64,000 nucleotides of DNA from Hymenobacter sp. 5317J-9 (lineage in GTDB: Bacteria > Bacteroidota > Bacteroidia > Cytophagales > Hymenobacteraceae), in assembly GCF_022921075.1 (NCBI RefSeq), contig NZ_CP095050.1:3472001-3536000 (forward strand). The letters run 5' to 3'. Positions 51,113-59,933 of this stretch are shown piece by piece. Within the stretch, counting starts at the first letter, position 1; every line of letters begins with the position of its first letter. The notes below the pieces were generated by a model, which was given only the letters and a program-made list of their open reading frames with translations, searched no databases and was not told where the DNA came from. The position numbers were made by a program, and so were the translations under genes.

Positions 51113-52726
51113 ATGAAACCCACCCGCGTCACCGTATTGCTCGGCCTGCTGCTAACGACCGCCCTGGCTCCGGGCTGCAAAGATTTCCTGGAAAAAGAGC
51201 CCTTAGGCACCACTACCCAGGATAACCTTTTCCGAGACCCTATCAACTCCATTCAGGCCATCAACGCCGTGTATGACGTGGCCGCTTGGGACCAAGGCCC
51301 CAAGTGGGGCGACCCCAATGGCCAGTACGTAGCCCAGACCTACGAATGGATGTTCGGGGATTTGATGACCGATGATGCTGAAAAAGGCGGCGGCGGGCCC
51401 AGCGACTTTCAGTCCCTGATTGAGCTCAAAAACTGGACCATCCCACCCTCCAGCCCGCCCGTTACCACGCTGTGGGTTCACAGCTTCACGGGCATTGCCC
51501 GGGCCAATACGGTCATTAACAACATCGACGCCGGCACCATCGATGCGGGCCTGAAAACGCGCCTCAAGGGCGAGGCGCTGTTCTTGCGGGCTTATTTCTA
51601 CTTCAACCTGGTGAAGAGTTTCGGCGGGGTGCCCTTGTTTGAAAAGAGCGTAACCCCCACCGAGGCGCCCAACGTGTCCCGCGCCACCATTGCCCAGACC
51701 TATGCCTTCATCGAAAAAGACCTGAGGGCCGCGGCCACCATGCTGCCCGAAAAGAGTGCTTACTCCGCCGCTGACGCGGGCCGCGCCACCAAGGGAGCTG
51801 CCAACGGCTACCTGGCCCGCGCCATCATGTACCAGCTGGGCACCGTGAACGGCAACAACCACAGCTGGCAGGAGGTCTACGACCTCACGAGCACCATCAT
51901 CACCTCCAACCAGTACAGCCTGCTGGCCAACTATGCCGCTATCCATCAGGACATCGGCGAAAACAGCAGCGAGTCGTTGTTTGAAATTCAGTTCGGCACG
52001 GACAACAACACCTACGGCCCCATCTCGATAGGCACAACCAACAATATTTTCCAGAACAACCGCGGGACGTTCGGCTACGGGTTCAATAACCCCACCCAGA
52101 ACTTAGTGGATGAGTTTGAGGCCAACGACCCCCGCCGCGAAGTCACGATTATCCGCAACAACGACATCGTGCTGGGCATCCTCAACCCCGTTAACCTCTC
52201 GGAGAATGCCACGGGTTACTTCAGCCGCAAGGTCGCCATCATCCGTCCGCCCGCCCCGGAGGCTGGCCCCCAGAACATCCGCAAGCTGCGCTACGCCGAC
52301 ATCTTGCTGATGAAAGCCGAAGCCGCTGCCCAAACCAGCAAGCCGGCCGAAGCCATAGCGTTAGTCAACCAAGTGCGCGCCCGCGCTCGCGTGTCGACCC
52401 GCCCGCCGGGCACTACGCTGGGCACGCTGACATACGCACCGGCCAACACGCCTGCCGGCACCTTGCCGGACCTGGCGGCCGGGCTGTCGGGCACGGCCTT
52501 GTTGAACGCCATCTGGCACGAGCGCCGGGTAGAATTTGCCGAGGAGTCGCTTCGGCTGTGGGACCTCATCCGCACGGGCCGTTACCTGGCCACCCTGCCC
52601 GCTGACGTGCGAGCCCGGGCCGCGTCGCACGTGGCCACCGAGTCGTCGGTCAATCCGTTCCCACTGCTCCCCATTTCCCTAAACGACGCGCAAACCTGGA
52701 AGCTGCCGCAAAACCCCGGCTATTAA
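51113..52726 (+). CDS. SusD/RagB-family nutrient-binding outer membrane lipoprotein
   Basis: 537 residues. Lipoprotein signal (VTVLLGLLLTTALAPGCKDF) then FLEKEPLGTTTQDNLFRDP, a standard SusD N-terminus. TPR-like helices (ARANTVINNIDAG, LRAYFYFNLVKSFGGVPLF) and the C-terminal RagB domain (IRKLRYADILLMKAEAAAQ; LPQNPGY end) follow. It binds the substrate at the cell surface and hands it to SusC. ATG 51113 begins the signal peptide; an earlier ATG at 51095 is in frame. Followed by a strong terminator. Confidence 0.95.
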   Translation: MKPTRVTVLLGLLLTTALAPGCKDFLEKEPLGTTTQDNLFRDPINSIQAINAVYDVAAWDQGPKWGDPNGQYVAQTYEWMFGDLMTDDAEKGGGGPSDFQSLIELKNWTIPPSSPPVTTLWVHSFTGIARANTVINNIDAGTIDAGLKTRLKGEALFLRAYFYFNLVKSFGGVPLFEKSVTPTEAPNVSRATIAQTYAFIEKDLRAAATMLPEKSAYSAADAGRATKGAANGYLARAIMYQLGTVNGNNHSWQEVYDLTSTIITSNQYSLLANYAAIHQDIGENSSESLFEIQFGTDNNTYGPISIGTTNNIFQNNRGTFGYGFNNPTQNLVDEFEANDPRREVTIIRNNDIVLGILNPVNLSENATGYFSRKVAIIRPPAPEAGPQNIRKLRYADILLMKAEAAAQTSKPAEAIALVNQVRARARVSTRPPGTTLGTLTYAPANTPAGTLPDLAAGLSGTALLNAIWHERRVEFAEESLRLWDLIRTGRYLATLPADVRARAASHVATESSVNPFPLLPISLNDAQTWKLPQNPGY

Positions 52727-53048
52727 TTCGCAGCAGCTTCGCAAAAGCCGGCTCACTACCTTAAGCAGTAGTGAGCCGGCTTTTTTGTATGCCATTCGGA
52801 ATGAACTGCGCATACGTTGGGTGCCAGTGTACACGCCCAGTGACCTATGTAACCGTCGACTAATACATTCCTTAAAGTCCAAATTAATAAGCATATATGC
52901 CATCATTTTGCCGTTGTCTGACAAGCGACAAATTGGGGCGCCTGAGAATATCACTGACTATACAGGCCGCACTTTTATTATCCGTTCTACAGATTTGACC
53001 GTTTGGGTGAACCGCTTCTTATAGGTTTTGATGTTCAGCTCCGTTTCG
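52727..53048. other. Intergenic region after susD, AT-rich
   Basis: After the terminator, ~250 bp of markedly lower GC contain a 79-residue open frame (52785-53024) that lacks family features and is probably chance. No repeat or promoter is clear. Confidence 0.55.
52743..52786 (+). terminator. Terminator of the sigma-FecR-SusCD unit
   Basis: Stem aaaagccggctcactac / gtagtgagccggctttttt with a short loop and a T-run, 17 bp after the susD stop. Confidence 0.92.
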
Positions 53049-53351
53049 TTAGGAATGCGAGGGCGGCTGAAAGGGCGCGGCGAGGGCGGCCACGCCAATC
53101 GACAGGAACAGCCACGCGCCCAACCAAGGCGTGGCGCGCCATTTCCCCAGGCAGAGCATCAGCACGGCACCCAGGGGGTTGAACGCCCAGCTCACCATCA
53201 AATACAACCCCACGGGTTGGTACTCCTGGAGCACCAAGTTCGCCACCAAGAGAGACACCAACACCAGATTGAGGTACAAGGCCGGCAGATAGGCTTTGGC
53301 AGAGAGCATACGGGGCAGACGACGGGATAAACGAAGCGAAAAATAACGCAT
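53049..53351 (-). CDS. Small membrane protein, three helices, unknown
   Basis: 100 residues: basic start (MRYFSLRLSRRLPRMLSAKA), then helices YLPALYLNLVLVSLLVANLVL, PVGLYLMVSWAFNPLGAVLM and LGAWLFLSIGVAALAAP. The sequence is membrane-protein-like and codon use is typical of the genome. No family recognised. ATG 53310 is a possible alternative start. It stands alone, diverging from recQ. Confidence 0.6.
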   Translation of the reverse strand: MRYFSLRLSRRLPRMLSAKAYLPALYLNLVLVSLLVANLVLQEYQPVGLYLMVSWAFNPLGAVLMLCLGKWRATPWLGAWLFLSIGVAALAAPFQPPSHS

Positions 53352-53562
53352 CTTTCCGCAAACGCCTACTTACTCCCGGCACCAAGCGCCAGTGCAGAGG
53401 TGGCCGAGTTTAAGAAACTCGTCTACGAATCAACGTTTACGAAACGCGAAGTGGCGATGAGTTTCGTGAACTCCTTCCGACTGCACCCCTCCGGCCTTTT
53501 TGTTGCTTGCATGGCGCGTAGAGATACTGGCAGCGAAACTACTGCTGCATACAAACGGGCAG

Positions 53563-53570
53563 TATCTTCG
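53563..53570 (+). promoter_or_regulatory. -7-like box directly before recQ
   Basis: TATCTTCG (one base off TAnnTTTG) ends 4 nt before ATG 53575, so transcription may begin at or next to the start codon, i.e. a leaderless mRNA. Confidence 0.4.
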
Positions 53571-53574
53571 CCGC

Positions 53575-55521
53575 ATGCCCTCCCCTACTACCGAAGCTTC
53601 GCCCCTGGCCCTGCTGCGCGAGCACTGGGGGCACACAGCTTTCCGGCCGGGGCAGGAAGACATCATCAACTCGGTGCTGGCGGGGCAGGACACGCTGGCG
53701 CTGCTGCCCACCGGCGGCGGCAAGAGCATCTGCTTTCAGGTGCCGGCGCTGGCGCGGCCGGGCATCTGCCTCGTGGTGTCGCCGCTCATTGCCCTGATGA
53801 AGGACCAGGTGGACAACCTGCGCAAGCGCGGGCTGAAGGCCGAGGCCATTTACGCCGGCATGAGCCACCAGGAAATCGACCACGCGCTGGACAACTGCGT
53901 GTACGGCCGCAACGTGAAGTTTCTGTATGTAAGTCCCGAGCGGCTGCTCACGGAGCTGTTTCAGGTGCGGGTGGCGAAGATGAACGTGGGCCTGCTGGCC
54001 GTGGACGAGGCGCACTGCCTCTCTCAGTGGGGCTACGATTTCCGGCCGCCCTACCTGCGCATTGCCGAGCTGCGCGAGAAGCTGCCGCAGGGCGTGCCGG
54101 TCATCGCGCTCACGGCCACGGCCACGGCCCAGGTGCAGGCCGACATCGTGGAGAAGCTGAAGTTTCGGGAGGGTTCGCGGGTGTTTCGGCAGAGCTTTGC
54201 CCGGCCCAAGCTGTCGTATTCGGTGCTGCCCACCGAGGACAAGCTGCGCCGGCTGCTGGAAGTGGTGCGCGGCGTGGGGCCCGGCAAAACCGGCATCGTG
54301 TACGCCCGCACGCGGCGGCAGACGGAGGACACGGCGGCCTTCTTGCAGCAGCACCGGTTTCCGGCGGCGGCCTACCACGCGGGCCTGCCGGCCGAGAAGC
54401 GCACCCAAGTGCAGCAGGACTGGATAGCCGACAAAATCCGCCTCATTGTGGCCACCAACGCTTTTGGCATGGGCATCGACAAGCCCGACGTGCGCCTGGT
54501 GGCCCACCTCGACGCGCCCGACACGCTGGAAGCCTACTATCAGGAAGCCGGCCGCGCCGGGCGCGACAACCTGTTTGCCTTCGCCGTGCTGCTGGCCGGG
54601 CCCAACGACGCCGACGAGCTGCGCCGCCGCACCAACCAGTCCTTCCCGCCCCTCGACACGGTGAAGCGCGTGTACCAGGCGCTGGCCAACTACTCGCGCA
54701 CGGCAGTGGGCGGCGGCGAGCTGGCGGCGTTCGAGTTTGACATGCAGCAGTTTGCCGAAACCTACCGCATCAAGGCCGTGGACGCGCACAACTCGCTGAA
54801 GATTTTGCAGCGCGAAGGCTTCGTGCAGCTCAACGAGGCCGTGAACCAGCCCGCGCGGGTGCACCTCATCCTTAGCCACCAGGATTTGTACGCCTTCCAG
54901 GTGGCCAACGCCCAGCACGACCAGCTGATAAAAGCCCTGCTGCGCCTGCACGGCGGCGAGCTGTTTTCCGACTTCCAGACCATCTCGGAGAATGCGCTGG
55001 CCACCCACCTGCGCCGCAGCGTGGTGGAAGTGCGCCAGCAGCTGCGCTACCTGCACACGGCGGGCATCCTGCACTACCAGCCGCGGCAGGAGTCGCCGCA
55101 GGCCCTGTTCACCACGCCGCGCTTCGACGCCGCCAAGCTGCCCCTCGACCAGGTGAAGATGACGGCCGCCCGCGACCTGGCCCGCCACAAAACCAACGCC
55201 GTGGCTCAGTACCTGAGCGGCACGCGCTGCCGCCAGATTCTGCTGCTCACCTATTTCGACGAAACCGACCCGGCCCGCTGTGGCGTGTGCGACATCTGCC
55301 TGGCCGAGAAAAAAGCCGCTCAGACGGCCGAACAGGCGCCTTCGCTGCGGGAGCCGATTTTGGCGCAGGTGCGGCAGGCGGCCCGGTCGCCGCGCGAGCT
55401 GCTGGCGCTGTTTCCGCCGAAGGAGGCCGCGGCCGTGACGGCCGCCGTGCGCGAAATGGTGGACCGCGGCGAGCTGGCGTATGCGCCCGATGGCCGGCTG
55501 GTGCTGCCGGCTAGCCAGTAG
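53575..55521 (+). CDS. recQ: RecQ-family ATP-dependent DNA helicase
   Basis: 648 residues. Helicase motifs: AFRPGQEDII (motif 0), LLPTGGGKSICFQVPALARP (I), VDEAHCLSQWGYDFRP (II with aromatic loop), LTATATAQVQADI (III), NAFGMGIDKPDVR (V), YYQEAGRAGRDN (VI). Cysteines of the RecQ zinc domain are in RCGVCDICLAEK, with an upstream ligand in GTRCRQILLL. No HRDC domain is obvious; the tail is a short wing-like region. 3'-5' helicase for DNA repair and fork restart. Confidence 0.95.
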   Translation: MPSPTTEASPLALLREHWGHTAFRPGQEDIINSVLAGQDTLALLPTGGGKSICFQVPALARPGICLVVSPLIALMKDQVDNLRKRGLKAEAIYAGMSHQEIDHALDNCVYGRNVKFLYVSPERLLTELFQVRVAKMNVGLLAVDEAHCLSQWGYDFRPPYLRIAELREKLPQGVPVIALTATATAQVQADIVEKLKFREGSRVFRQSFARPKLSYSVLPTEDKLRRLLEVVRGVGPGKTGIVYARTRRQTEDTAAFLQQHRFPAAAYHAGLPAEKRTQVQQDWIADKIRLIVATNAFGMGIDKPDVRLVAHLDAPDTLEAYYQEAGRAGRDNLFAFAVLLAGPNDADELRRRTNQSFPPLDTVKRVYQALANYSRTAVGGGELAAFEFDMQQFAETYRIKAVDAHNSLKILQREGFVQLNEAVNQPARVHLILSHQDLYAFQVANAQHDQLIKALLRLHGGELFSDFQTISENALATHLRRSVVEVRQQLRYLHTAGILHYQPRQESPQALFTTPRFDAAKLPLDQVKMTAARDLARHKTNAVAQYLSGTRCRQILLLTYFDETDPARCGVCDICLAEKKAAQTAEQAPSLREPILAQVRQAARSPRELLALFPPKEAAAVTAAVREMVDRGELAYAPDGRLVLPASQ

Positions 55522-55529
55522 TAATACAA

Positions 55530-55625
55530 AACGTCATGCTGAGCGCAGCCGAAGCATCTCTACCGCACAACTAATCAATTTTAGTACTGCGGTAGAGATG
55601 CTTCGGCTGCGCTCAGCATGACGTT
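55530..55625. repeat. Palindromic ~100-bp intergenic repeat, copy 4
   Basis: Arms aacgtcatgctgagcgcagc(cgaagcatctctaccgca) and the inverse; the loop is ~20 bp. Same family as copies 1-3. Lies between the converging recQ and rhodanese genes. Confidence 0.88.
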
Positions 55626-55648
55626 CTGGATGAGGGTACTAATGGCTA

Positions 55649-55951
55649 CTACCCTTCGGCCGTGTAGGCTTGGTAGCCGCCGAGCAGGTTGCGCACGTTG
55701 GTGAAGCCTTGCTGGGTCAGAAAAGCCTTGGCCGAGGCCGAGCGGCCGCCCCCTTTGCAGTGCACGATGACTTCTTGGTTTTTCCACTCGTCGAGGTCGT
55801 CGAGCTTCTCGGGCAGGGAGTTGAGGGGGATGTTTTGGGCGCCGGGAATGCGGCCCTCTTCGTGCTCCCAGGTTTCGCGCACGTCGATGAGGTTGGGGGT
55901 TTCGCCGGCTTGCTGGCGTTGGCGGAGTTCGGCGGGGGTGATGTCGGCCAT
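55649..55951 (-). CDS. Rhodanese-like domain protein
   Basis: 100 residues, a single rhodanese domain: TPNLIDVRETWEHEEGRIPG, AQNIPLNSLPEKLDDL, and the active-site loop VIVHCKGGGRSASAK with the catalytic Cys. Single-domain proteins transfer sulfur from thiosulfate or persulfide carriers. ATG 55951 (MADITPAELR) is preferred to the longer open frame to 56041. A -7-like box TACTTTCG lies at 56000-55993. Confidence 0.92.
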   Translation of the reverse strand: MADITPAELRQRQQAGETPNLIDVRETWEHEEGRIPGAQNIPLNSLPEKLDDLDEWKNQEVIVHCKGGGRSASAKAFLTQQGFTNVRNLLGGYQAYTAEG

Positions 55952-56060
55952 GGCTAATGAAAGGAAAAGGAATTGGTGAGGTGATGAGTCGGCGAAAGTA
56001 CGGCCGAAGTCTTCTCGGTTTCGTAACGGACGAGGCCCCAACCGGGCTTCGCCAAACCCT

Positions 56061-56068
56061 TATCTTTG
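56061..56068 (+). promoter_or_regulatory. -7 box of the secreted endonuclease gene
   Basis: A perfect TATCTTTG box, ~60 bp above ATG 56128. The longer open frame from 55957 would start above it. Confidence 0.6.
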
Positions 56069-56127
56069 CGGCTTCCCTCTGCCACCCGCTTCATTTTCAT
56101 TCCCACCACTACTTCTCTTTTTATTCG

Positions 56128-58470
56128 ATGAAAAATTACTTTACGCTGTGCCTGGTAGCACTCGGCCTGGCGCCGGCGGCCCTGCAGGCCCAGACGGTGC
56201 CCCCCATGCCGGCCGCGCCGCCCGCCAACCTTTCGGGCGTGGCCCTGCGCGACTGGTACCGCCAAAACTGGTACGACGGCAAGCGCGTGGAGCTGAGCTA
56301 CGCCACGGCCCGCGGCAAGATGTACAACTACGCCGACAACTACAACAACCTGGTCACCTGCGTGTACTCGGGCTACCAGGAAACGGTGCCCTACAGCGCC
56401 ACCAACACCAGCACCGGCGTGGTGACGCGCATCAACTGCGAGCACACGGTGCCGCAGTCGTGGTTTAGCGAAGTGGTGCGCATGCGCTCCGACATGCACC
56501 ACCTCTACCCCACCTACGACACCTGGAACAACCTGCGCGGCTCCGACCCGTTTGCCGAAATCCCCGACGCCACCACCCAAACCTGGATGCGCGGCCTCGT
56601 GAGCCAGGCCACCATCCCCACGGCCAACATTGCCGAGTGGAGCGAAGACACCAACACCCAGTTTGAGCCCCGCGAAGACCACAAGGGCAACCTGGCCCGC
56701 TCGGTGTTCTACTTCTACACCATGCACGCCGGCCAGCCCGCGCTGGTGGCCACCGGCCACGGCGACATCAACTCGGTAGCCGACATCAATACCCTTTATG
56801 CCTGGCACCTCGCCGACCCGGTAGACGCCCACGAAATTGAGCGCAACAACCGCGTGGCCGCCAGCCAGGGCAACTTCAACCCCTACATTGCCTACCCCGG
56901 CACCGTGGCCACGGCCTGGAACCTGGCGCCTCCCGGCCCGGTGTTCAGCTTTGCCAGCACCAGCGGCGCCATCAACGAGGGTAACGCCGGCACCAGCACC
57001 TACACCTTCACGGTGAGCCTGACGCCCGCTGCCACCACCGCCACCACCGTGCAGGTGAACGTGGACGGCGCCAACTCGACGGCCACCGCCGGCTCCGACT
57101 TCACCTTTGCCTCGCCCGCTACTGTTACCTTCCCGGCCGGCAGCACCAGCCAGACCGTGACCGTGACCGTGAACGGCGACACCCAGCCCGAAGCCGACGA
57201 AACTGTGGTGCTCACCCTCACCAACCCCAGCACCGGTAACAGCGTGGGCTCGCCCGGCAGCCACACCCTTACCATTACGAATGACGACGGCCCGGCGCCC
57301 ACGGTGGCTTTTGCCACGGCCGGCGGCACCATTCAGGAAGGCAACAGCGGCACCAGCACCTACACCGTGAACGTGACGGCCAGCGGCACCCTACCCACCG
57401 GCAGCTTCACGGTGCCCGTGACGGTGGACGCGGCCAACAGCACCGCCACCAGCCCCGCCGACTACACCCTGAACACCAGCAGCCTTACGTTCAGCAGCAC
57501 GGCGCTCACGCAGGCCATCACCGTCACGGTGAACGGCGACGTTACCTTCGAGCCCAACGAAACGGTGCGCCTGCGCCTGGGCACGCCCTCCAACGCCACG
57601 GTGATTGTGGGCCAGCCCAATGCGCACACCCTCACCATTCTGAACGACGACGCGGCCCCGGCCGGCGCGCCCTGCACCAAAGCCTACTTCTCGCAGTACG
57701 TGGAGTCGAACGTGGGCAACACCAAGGTGCTGGAGATTTATAACCCCACCCTCACGCCCATGCCGCTGGCCGGCAAGCGCGTGGTGCTGTACGCCAACGG
57801 CGCCACCGCGCCCACCGCCACCCTGAACCTCACGGGCACCATTGCCCCGGGTGATGTGTACGTCATCGCCAACACCGGCGTGACCGATACCGGTGTGGCC
57901 GCCCAAACCGACGTGCAAAGCAACGTGGCCTTCTTCAACGGCAACGACGCGGTGGCCCTCTTCGACGGCACCGACACGCTCGACGTGATTGGCGTGATTG
58001 GCCAGGACCCCACCGGCGGCGCCTGGACCGTGCCCAACGGCTCGACCCTCAACAACACCCTGGTGCGCCAGCCCACCACCAGCCAGGGCGGCCGCTGGAA
58101 TGGCCCCAACGGCAGCAGCACCTGGAGCGCGGGCGGCGTCGACAACTACACCGGCGTGGGCTCCTACGTGAGCTCGGCCTGCTTCATTCCCACGGCCAGC
58201 CGCAACGTCACCACGCTGCGCAACGCCCTCGAAATCTACCCCAACCCGGCTTCGGAAACCGTGCAGCTGCGCCTGCCCGGCGTGCCGGCCGCCCGCCCCG
58301 CCACCGTGGAAGTGCTGGATATGCTCGGCCGCGCCGTGCGCCAGCGCACGGCCCAACTCAGCGCCACCGATGCCGTGTCGGTGGACCTCCGCGGCCTGCC
58401 CGCCGGCCTCTACGCCATCCGCGTGAGCTGCGAGGCGGTGGAATACACCGGGCGCGTGGTGGTGCAATAG
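56128..58470 (+). CDS. Secreted endonuclease I with Calx-beta, lamin-tail and T9SS sorting domains
   Basis: 780 residues. Signal peptide (KNYFTLCLVALGLAPAALQA); endonuclease I domain (~30-270) with INCEHTVPQSWF and SDMHHLYPTYDTWNNLRGSD; two Calx-beta modules (~275-390 and ~395-510; INEGNAGTSTYTFTV, IQEGNSGTSTYTVNV); lamin-tail domain (~515-680; SQYVESNVGNTKVLEIYNPT); C-terminal type A sorting domain (ALEIYPNPASETVQLRLPG, LPAGLYAIRVSC). It degrades extracellular DNA or RNA, probably for phosphate or biofilm turnover, and is exported by the type IX system. Confidence 0.94.
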   Translation: MKNYFTLCLVALGLAPAALQAQTVPPMPAAPPANLSGVALRDWYRQNWYDGKRVELSYATARGKMYNYADNYNNLVTCVYSGYQETVPYSATNTSTGVVTRINCEHTVPQSWFSEVVRMRSDMHHLYPTYDTWNNLRGSDPFAEIPDATTQTWMRGLVSQATIPTANIAEWSEDTNTQFEPREDHKGNLARSVFYFYTMHAGQPALVATGHGDINSVADINTLYAWHLADPVDAHEIERNNRVAASQGNFNPYIAYPGTVATAWNLAPPGPVFSFASTSGAINEGNAGTSTYTFTVSLTPAATTATTVQVNVDGANSTATAGSDFTFASPATVTFPAGSTSQTVTVTVNGDTQPEADETVVLTLTNPSTGNSVGSPGSHTLTITNDDGPAPTVAFATAGGTIQEGNSGTSTYTVNVTASGTLPTGSFTVPVTVDAANSTATSPADYTLNTSSLTFSSTALTQAITVTVNGDVTFEPNETVRLRLGTPSNATVIVGQPNAHTLTILNDDAAPAGAPCTKAYFSQYVESNVGNTKVLEIYNPTLTPMPLAGKRVVLYANGATAPTATLNLTGTIAPGDVYVIANTGVTDTGVAAQTDVQSNVAFFNGNDAVALFDGTDTLDVIGVIGQDPTGGAWTVPNGSTLNNTLVRQPTTSQGGRWNGPNGSSTWSAGGVDNYTGVGSYVSSACFIPTASRNVTTLRNALEIYPNPASETVQLRLPGVPAARPATVEVLDMLGRAVRQRTAQLSATDAVSVDLRGLPAGLYAIRVSCEAVEYTGRVVVQ

Positions 58471-58536
58471 CGCCACTTGGTCATTGGGAGCGTAGCGCGG
58501 CAACCGTGCTGTGCTCAGCGTCCAGCCTTCTGATGC

Positions 58537-58572
58537 AAAAAGCCCCGACTCTGCGCAGAGTCGGGGCTTTTT
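58537..58572 (+). terminator. Terminator of the endonuclease gene
   Basis: Perfect stem aaaaagccccgactctgc / gcagagtcggggcttttt, flanked by A and T tracts; can act on both strands toward the converging acetyltransferase gene. Confidence 0.93.
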
Positions 58573-58628
58573 GCTGGGCAATAATCAACTCGAAGTAGAG
58601 TCGCATACTTACGTCTCTACGCCAGACT

Positions 58629-58904
58629 TCACGCCAGAATGTCCTCGTACTCGGCGCGGTGGCGCTTCACAAAGCCGGCCATGAAGGTGCAGGTAGTTTT
58701 CACTTTGAGGTGCTCTTTGCGGGCGTAATCAAGGGCGGTGCGGGCCAGCTCTTCGCCCACGCCCTTGCCGCGCAGGCCTTCGTCGACGAAAGTATGGGTG
58801 AAATCGATGACGTCGTCGGACGGGCGGGCGTAGGCCAGCTCAGCTTGGTAGCCGTCGCGAACGGTGGTGAATTCCTGGTCGGTGGTGTTGTGGGTAATGG
58901 CCAT
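58629..58904 (-). CDS. GNAT-like N-acetyltransferase, short (YjdJ type)
   Basis: 91 residues. The acetyl-CoA motif VDEGLRGKGVGEELARTALD follows FTHTFVD, and a conserved Cys lies in VKTTCTFMAGFVKRH. This minimal GNAT form is a widespread family with unknown acceptor. ATG 58904 is the only sensible start. Confidence 0.9.
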   Translation of the reverse strand: MAITHNTTDQEFTTVRDGYQAELAYARPSDDVIDFTHTFVDEGLRGKGVGEELARTALDYARKEHLKVKTTCTFMAGFVKRHRAEYEDILA

Positions 58905-58988
58905 GTTAACTAAAAATACGGATGAGAATGAACGGCCTTGCGGGCCCGGGTGAACAGCGGCGGCTGGTTTGCGTACAGGAAGGCAAAG

Positions 58989-59495
58989 ATGGGCGGTGCC
59001 CTTCTCATACCCTTTTTACTTCTTCTTTCCCATGGATACGCAAAACCACCCCTGCCGCCGGAAAACGACTATCGCCCGCTGGACCAGCAAGACCGCGCCG
59101 CGGACGCCCGCCCCAACCCCAACGACCCCATGGTGAACGCCAGCAGCCCCGGCTACGGCGAGTTTGGCGGCGTCGCACCTTCGGCTCCGCTGTCGGCCAG
59201 CTACGCGGCCCAGCCCACCAACGCCGCCCCGGCCGGCCGCGACGGCTCCAACGACAACCCCGACGAATTCAGCGAATTCCGCGACCGCGAGAAGGACGCC
59301 CGCAAAGCCCCCGCCAACCCTGAAGACCAGCCCGGCCACGTGGAGCAAAACCAGGACCCCGCCGCCGTGCGCGCCACCCAGGACGCCGACAACGACGTGC
59401 AGCGCGCCGCCTGGGCCCAGGACGACCCGCGCTACGCCGGCGGCGGCTCGCACAACACCCGCGACGAGCCGGCCGACACTTCCAACGGCCAATAG
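58989..59495 (+). CDS. Acidic, low-complexity protein of unknown function; start or frame uncertain
   Basis: The body reads ENDYRPLDQQDRAADARPNP, NDPMVNASSPGYGEFGGVAP and further Asp/Pro/Ala/Gln-rich stretches ending RDEPADTSNGQ. Two N-termini are possible: ATG 58989 gives a signal-like MGGALLIPFLLLLSHGYAK; ATG 59032 gives MDTQNHP in another frame and joins ENDYRPL only if one C is missing from the CCCC run near 59046. The second start has the pyrimidine-rich leader usual here. It is probably an intrinsically disordered protein and pairs with the next gene. Confidence 0.6.
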   Translation: MGGALLIPFLLLLSHGYAKPPLPPENDYRPLDQQDRAADARPNPNDPMVNASSPGYGEFGGVAPSAPLSASYAAQPTNAAPAGRDGSNDNPDEFSEFRDREKDARKAPANPEDQPGHVEQNQDPAAVRATQDADNDVQRAAWAQDDPRYAGGGSHNTRDEPADTSNGQ

Positions 59496-59574
59496 TGGAC
59501 CGGGTGCCGCGGCCGGTGCTTCATGCCGGCTACGGCCCCGCTCTTTTTGCTTTTCACCGCTAACCGCATTTTTT

Positions 59575-59847
59575 ATGTTGCCCGACAACCCCAACACATT
59601 CGACGAAACCCCCGACGCCGAGGACGGCGCTTCGACCCCCATGCTCGACGCCGCCACCTACGGCCAGGTGCTCGACGACAACAACGCCTCGGGCCAGGAA
59701 AAAGCCGATGAGATGGACGACTCGCTGCGCTCCGACATCCAGGCGATGACCAAGACCGGCCCCGCCCCAGCTTCCGACGAAAACCTGCCCCGCGAGCTCA
59801 CCGACCCCAGCGACCGCGCCTACACCCTGCCCGAAGAGCAGAGTTAA
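59575..59847 (+). CDS. Small acidic protein of unknown function
   Basis: 90 residues: MLPDNPNTFDETPDAEDGAS, TPMLDAATYGQVLDDNNASG, then QEKADEMDDSLRSDIQAMTK and a proline-rich end. Strongly acidic, no cysteine or helix. It lies 79 bp after another acidic low-complexity gene on the same strand and ends at a terminator. No family recognised. Confidence 0.65.
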   Translation: MLPDNPNTFDETPDAEDGASTPMLDAATYGQVLDDNNASGQEKADEMDDSLRSDIQAMTKTGPAPASDENLPRELTDPSDRAYTLPEEQS

Positions 59848-59871
59848 ACGTCGGCGCTGGTAGCGTAAGCA

Positions 59872-59921
59872 AAAGAGGGATGAAGAATTGGCCTTGACGG
59901 TCATTCTTCATCCCTCTTTTT
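59872..59921. terminator. Bidirectional terminator between the small acidic gene and the TonB receptor
   Basis: Inverted repeat aaagagggatgaagaat / attcttcatccctcttt with A and T tracts, located between converging genes. Confidence 0.9.
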
Positions 59922-59933
59922 TTAGTCACCGCG

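Noticed and set aside
52785..53024. 79-residue open frame after the susD terminator
   Set aside because: No motif, AT-rich region with different composition, starts inside the terminator stem; probably chance.
53389..53490. tRNA-Ser-like stretch (gcagaggtggccgag, later gagtttcgtgaactc)
   Set aside because: The D-arm start and a T-arm-like hairpin look familiar, but the acceptor stem does not pair and no anticodon arm forms. At most a decayed relic; an overlapping open frame is equally unsupported.
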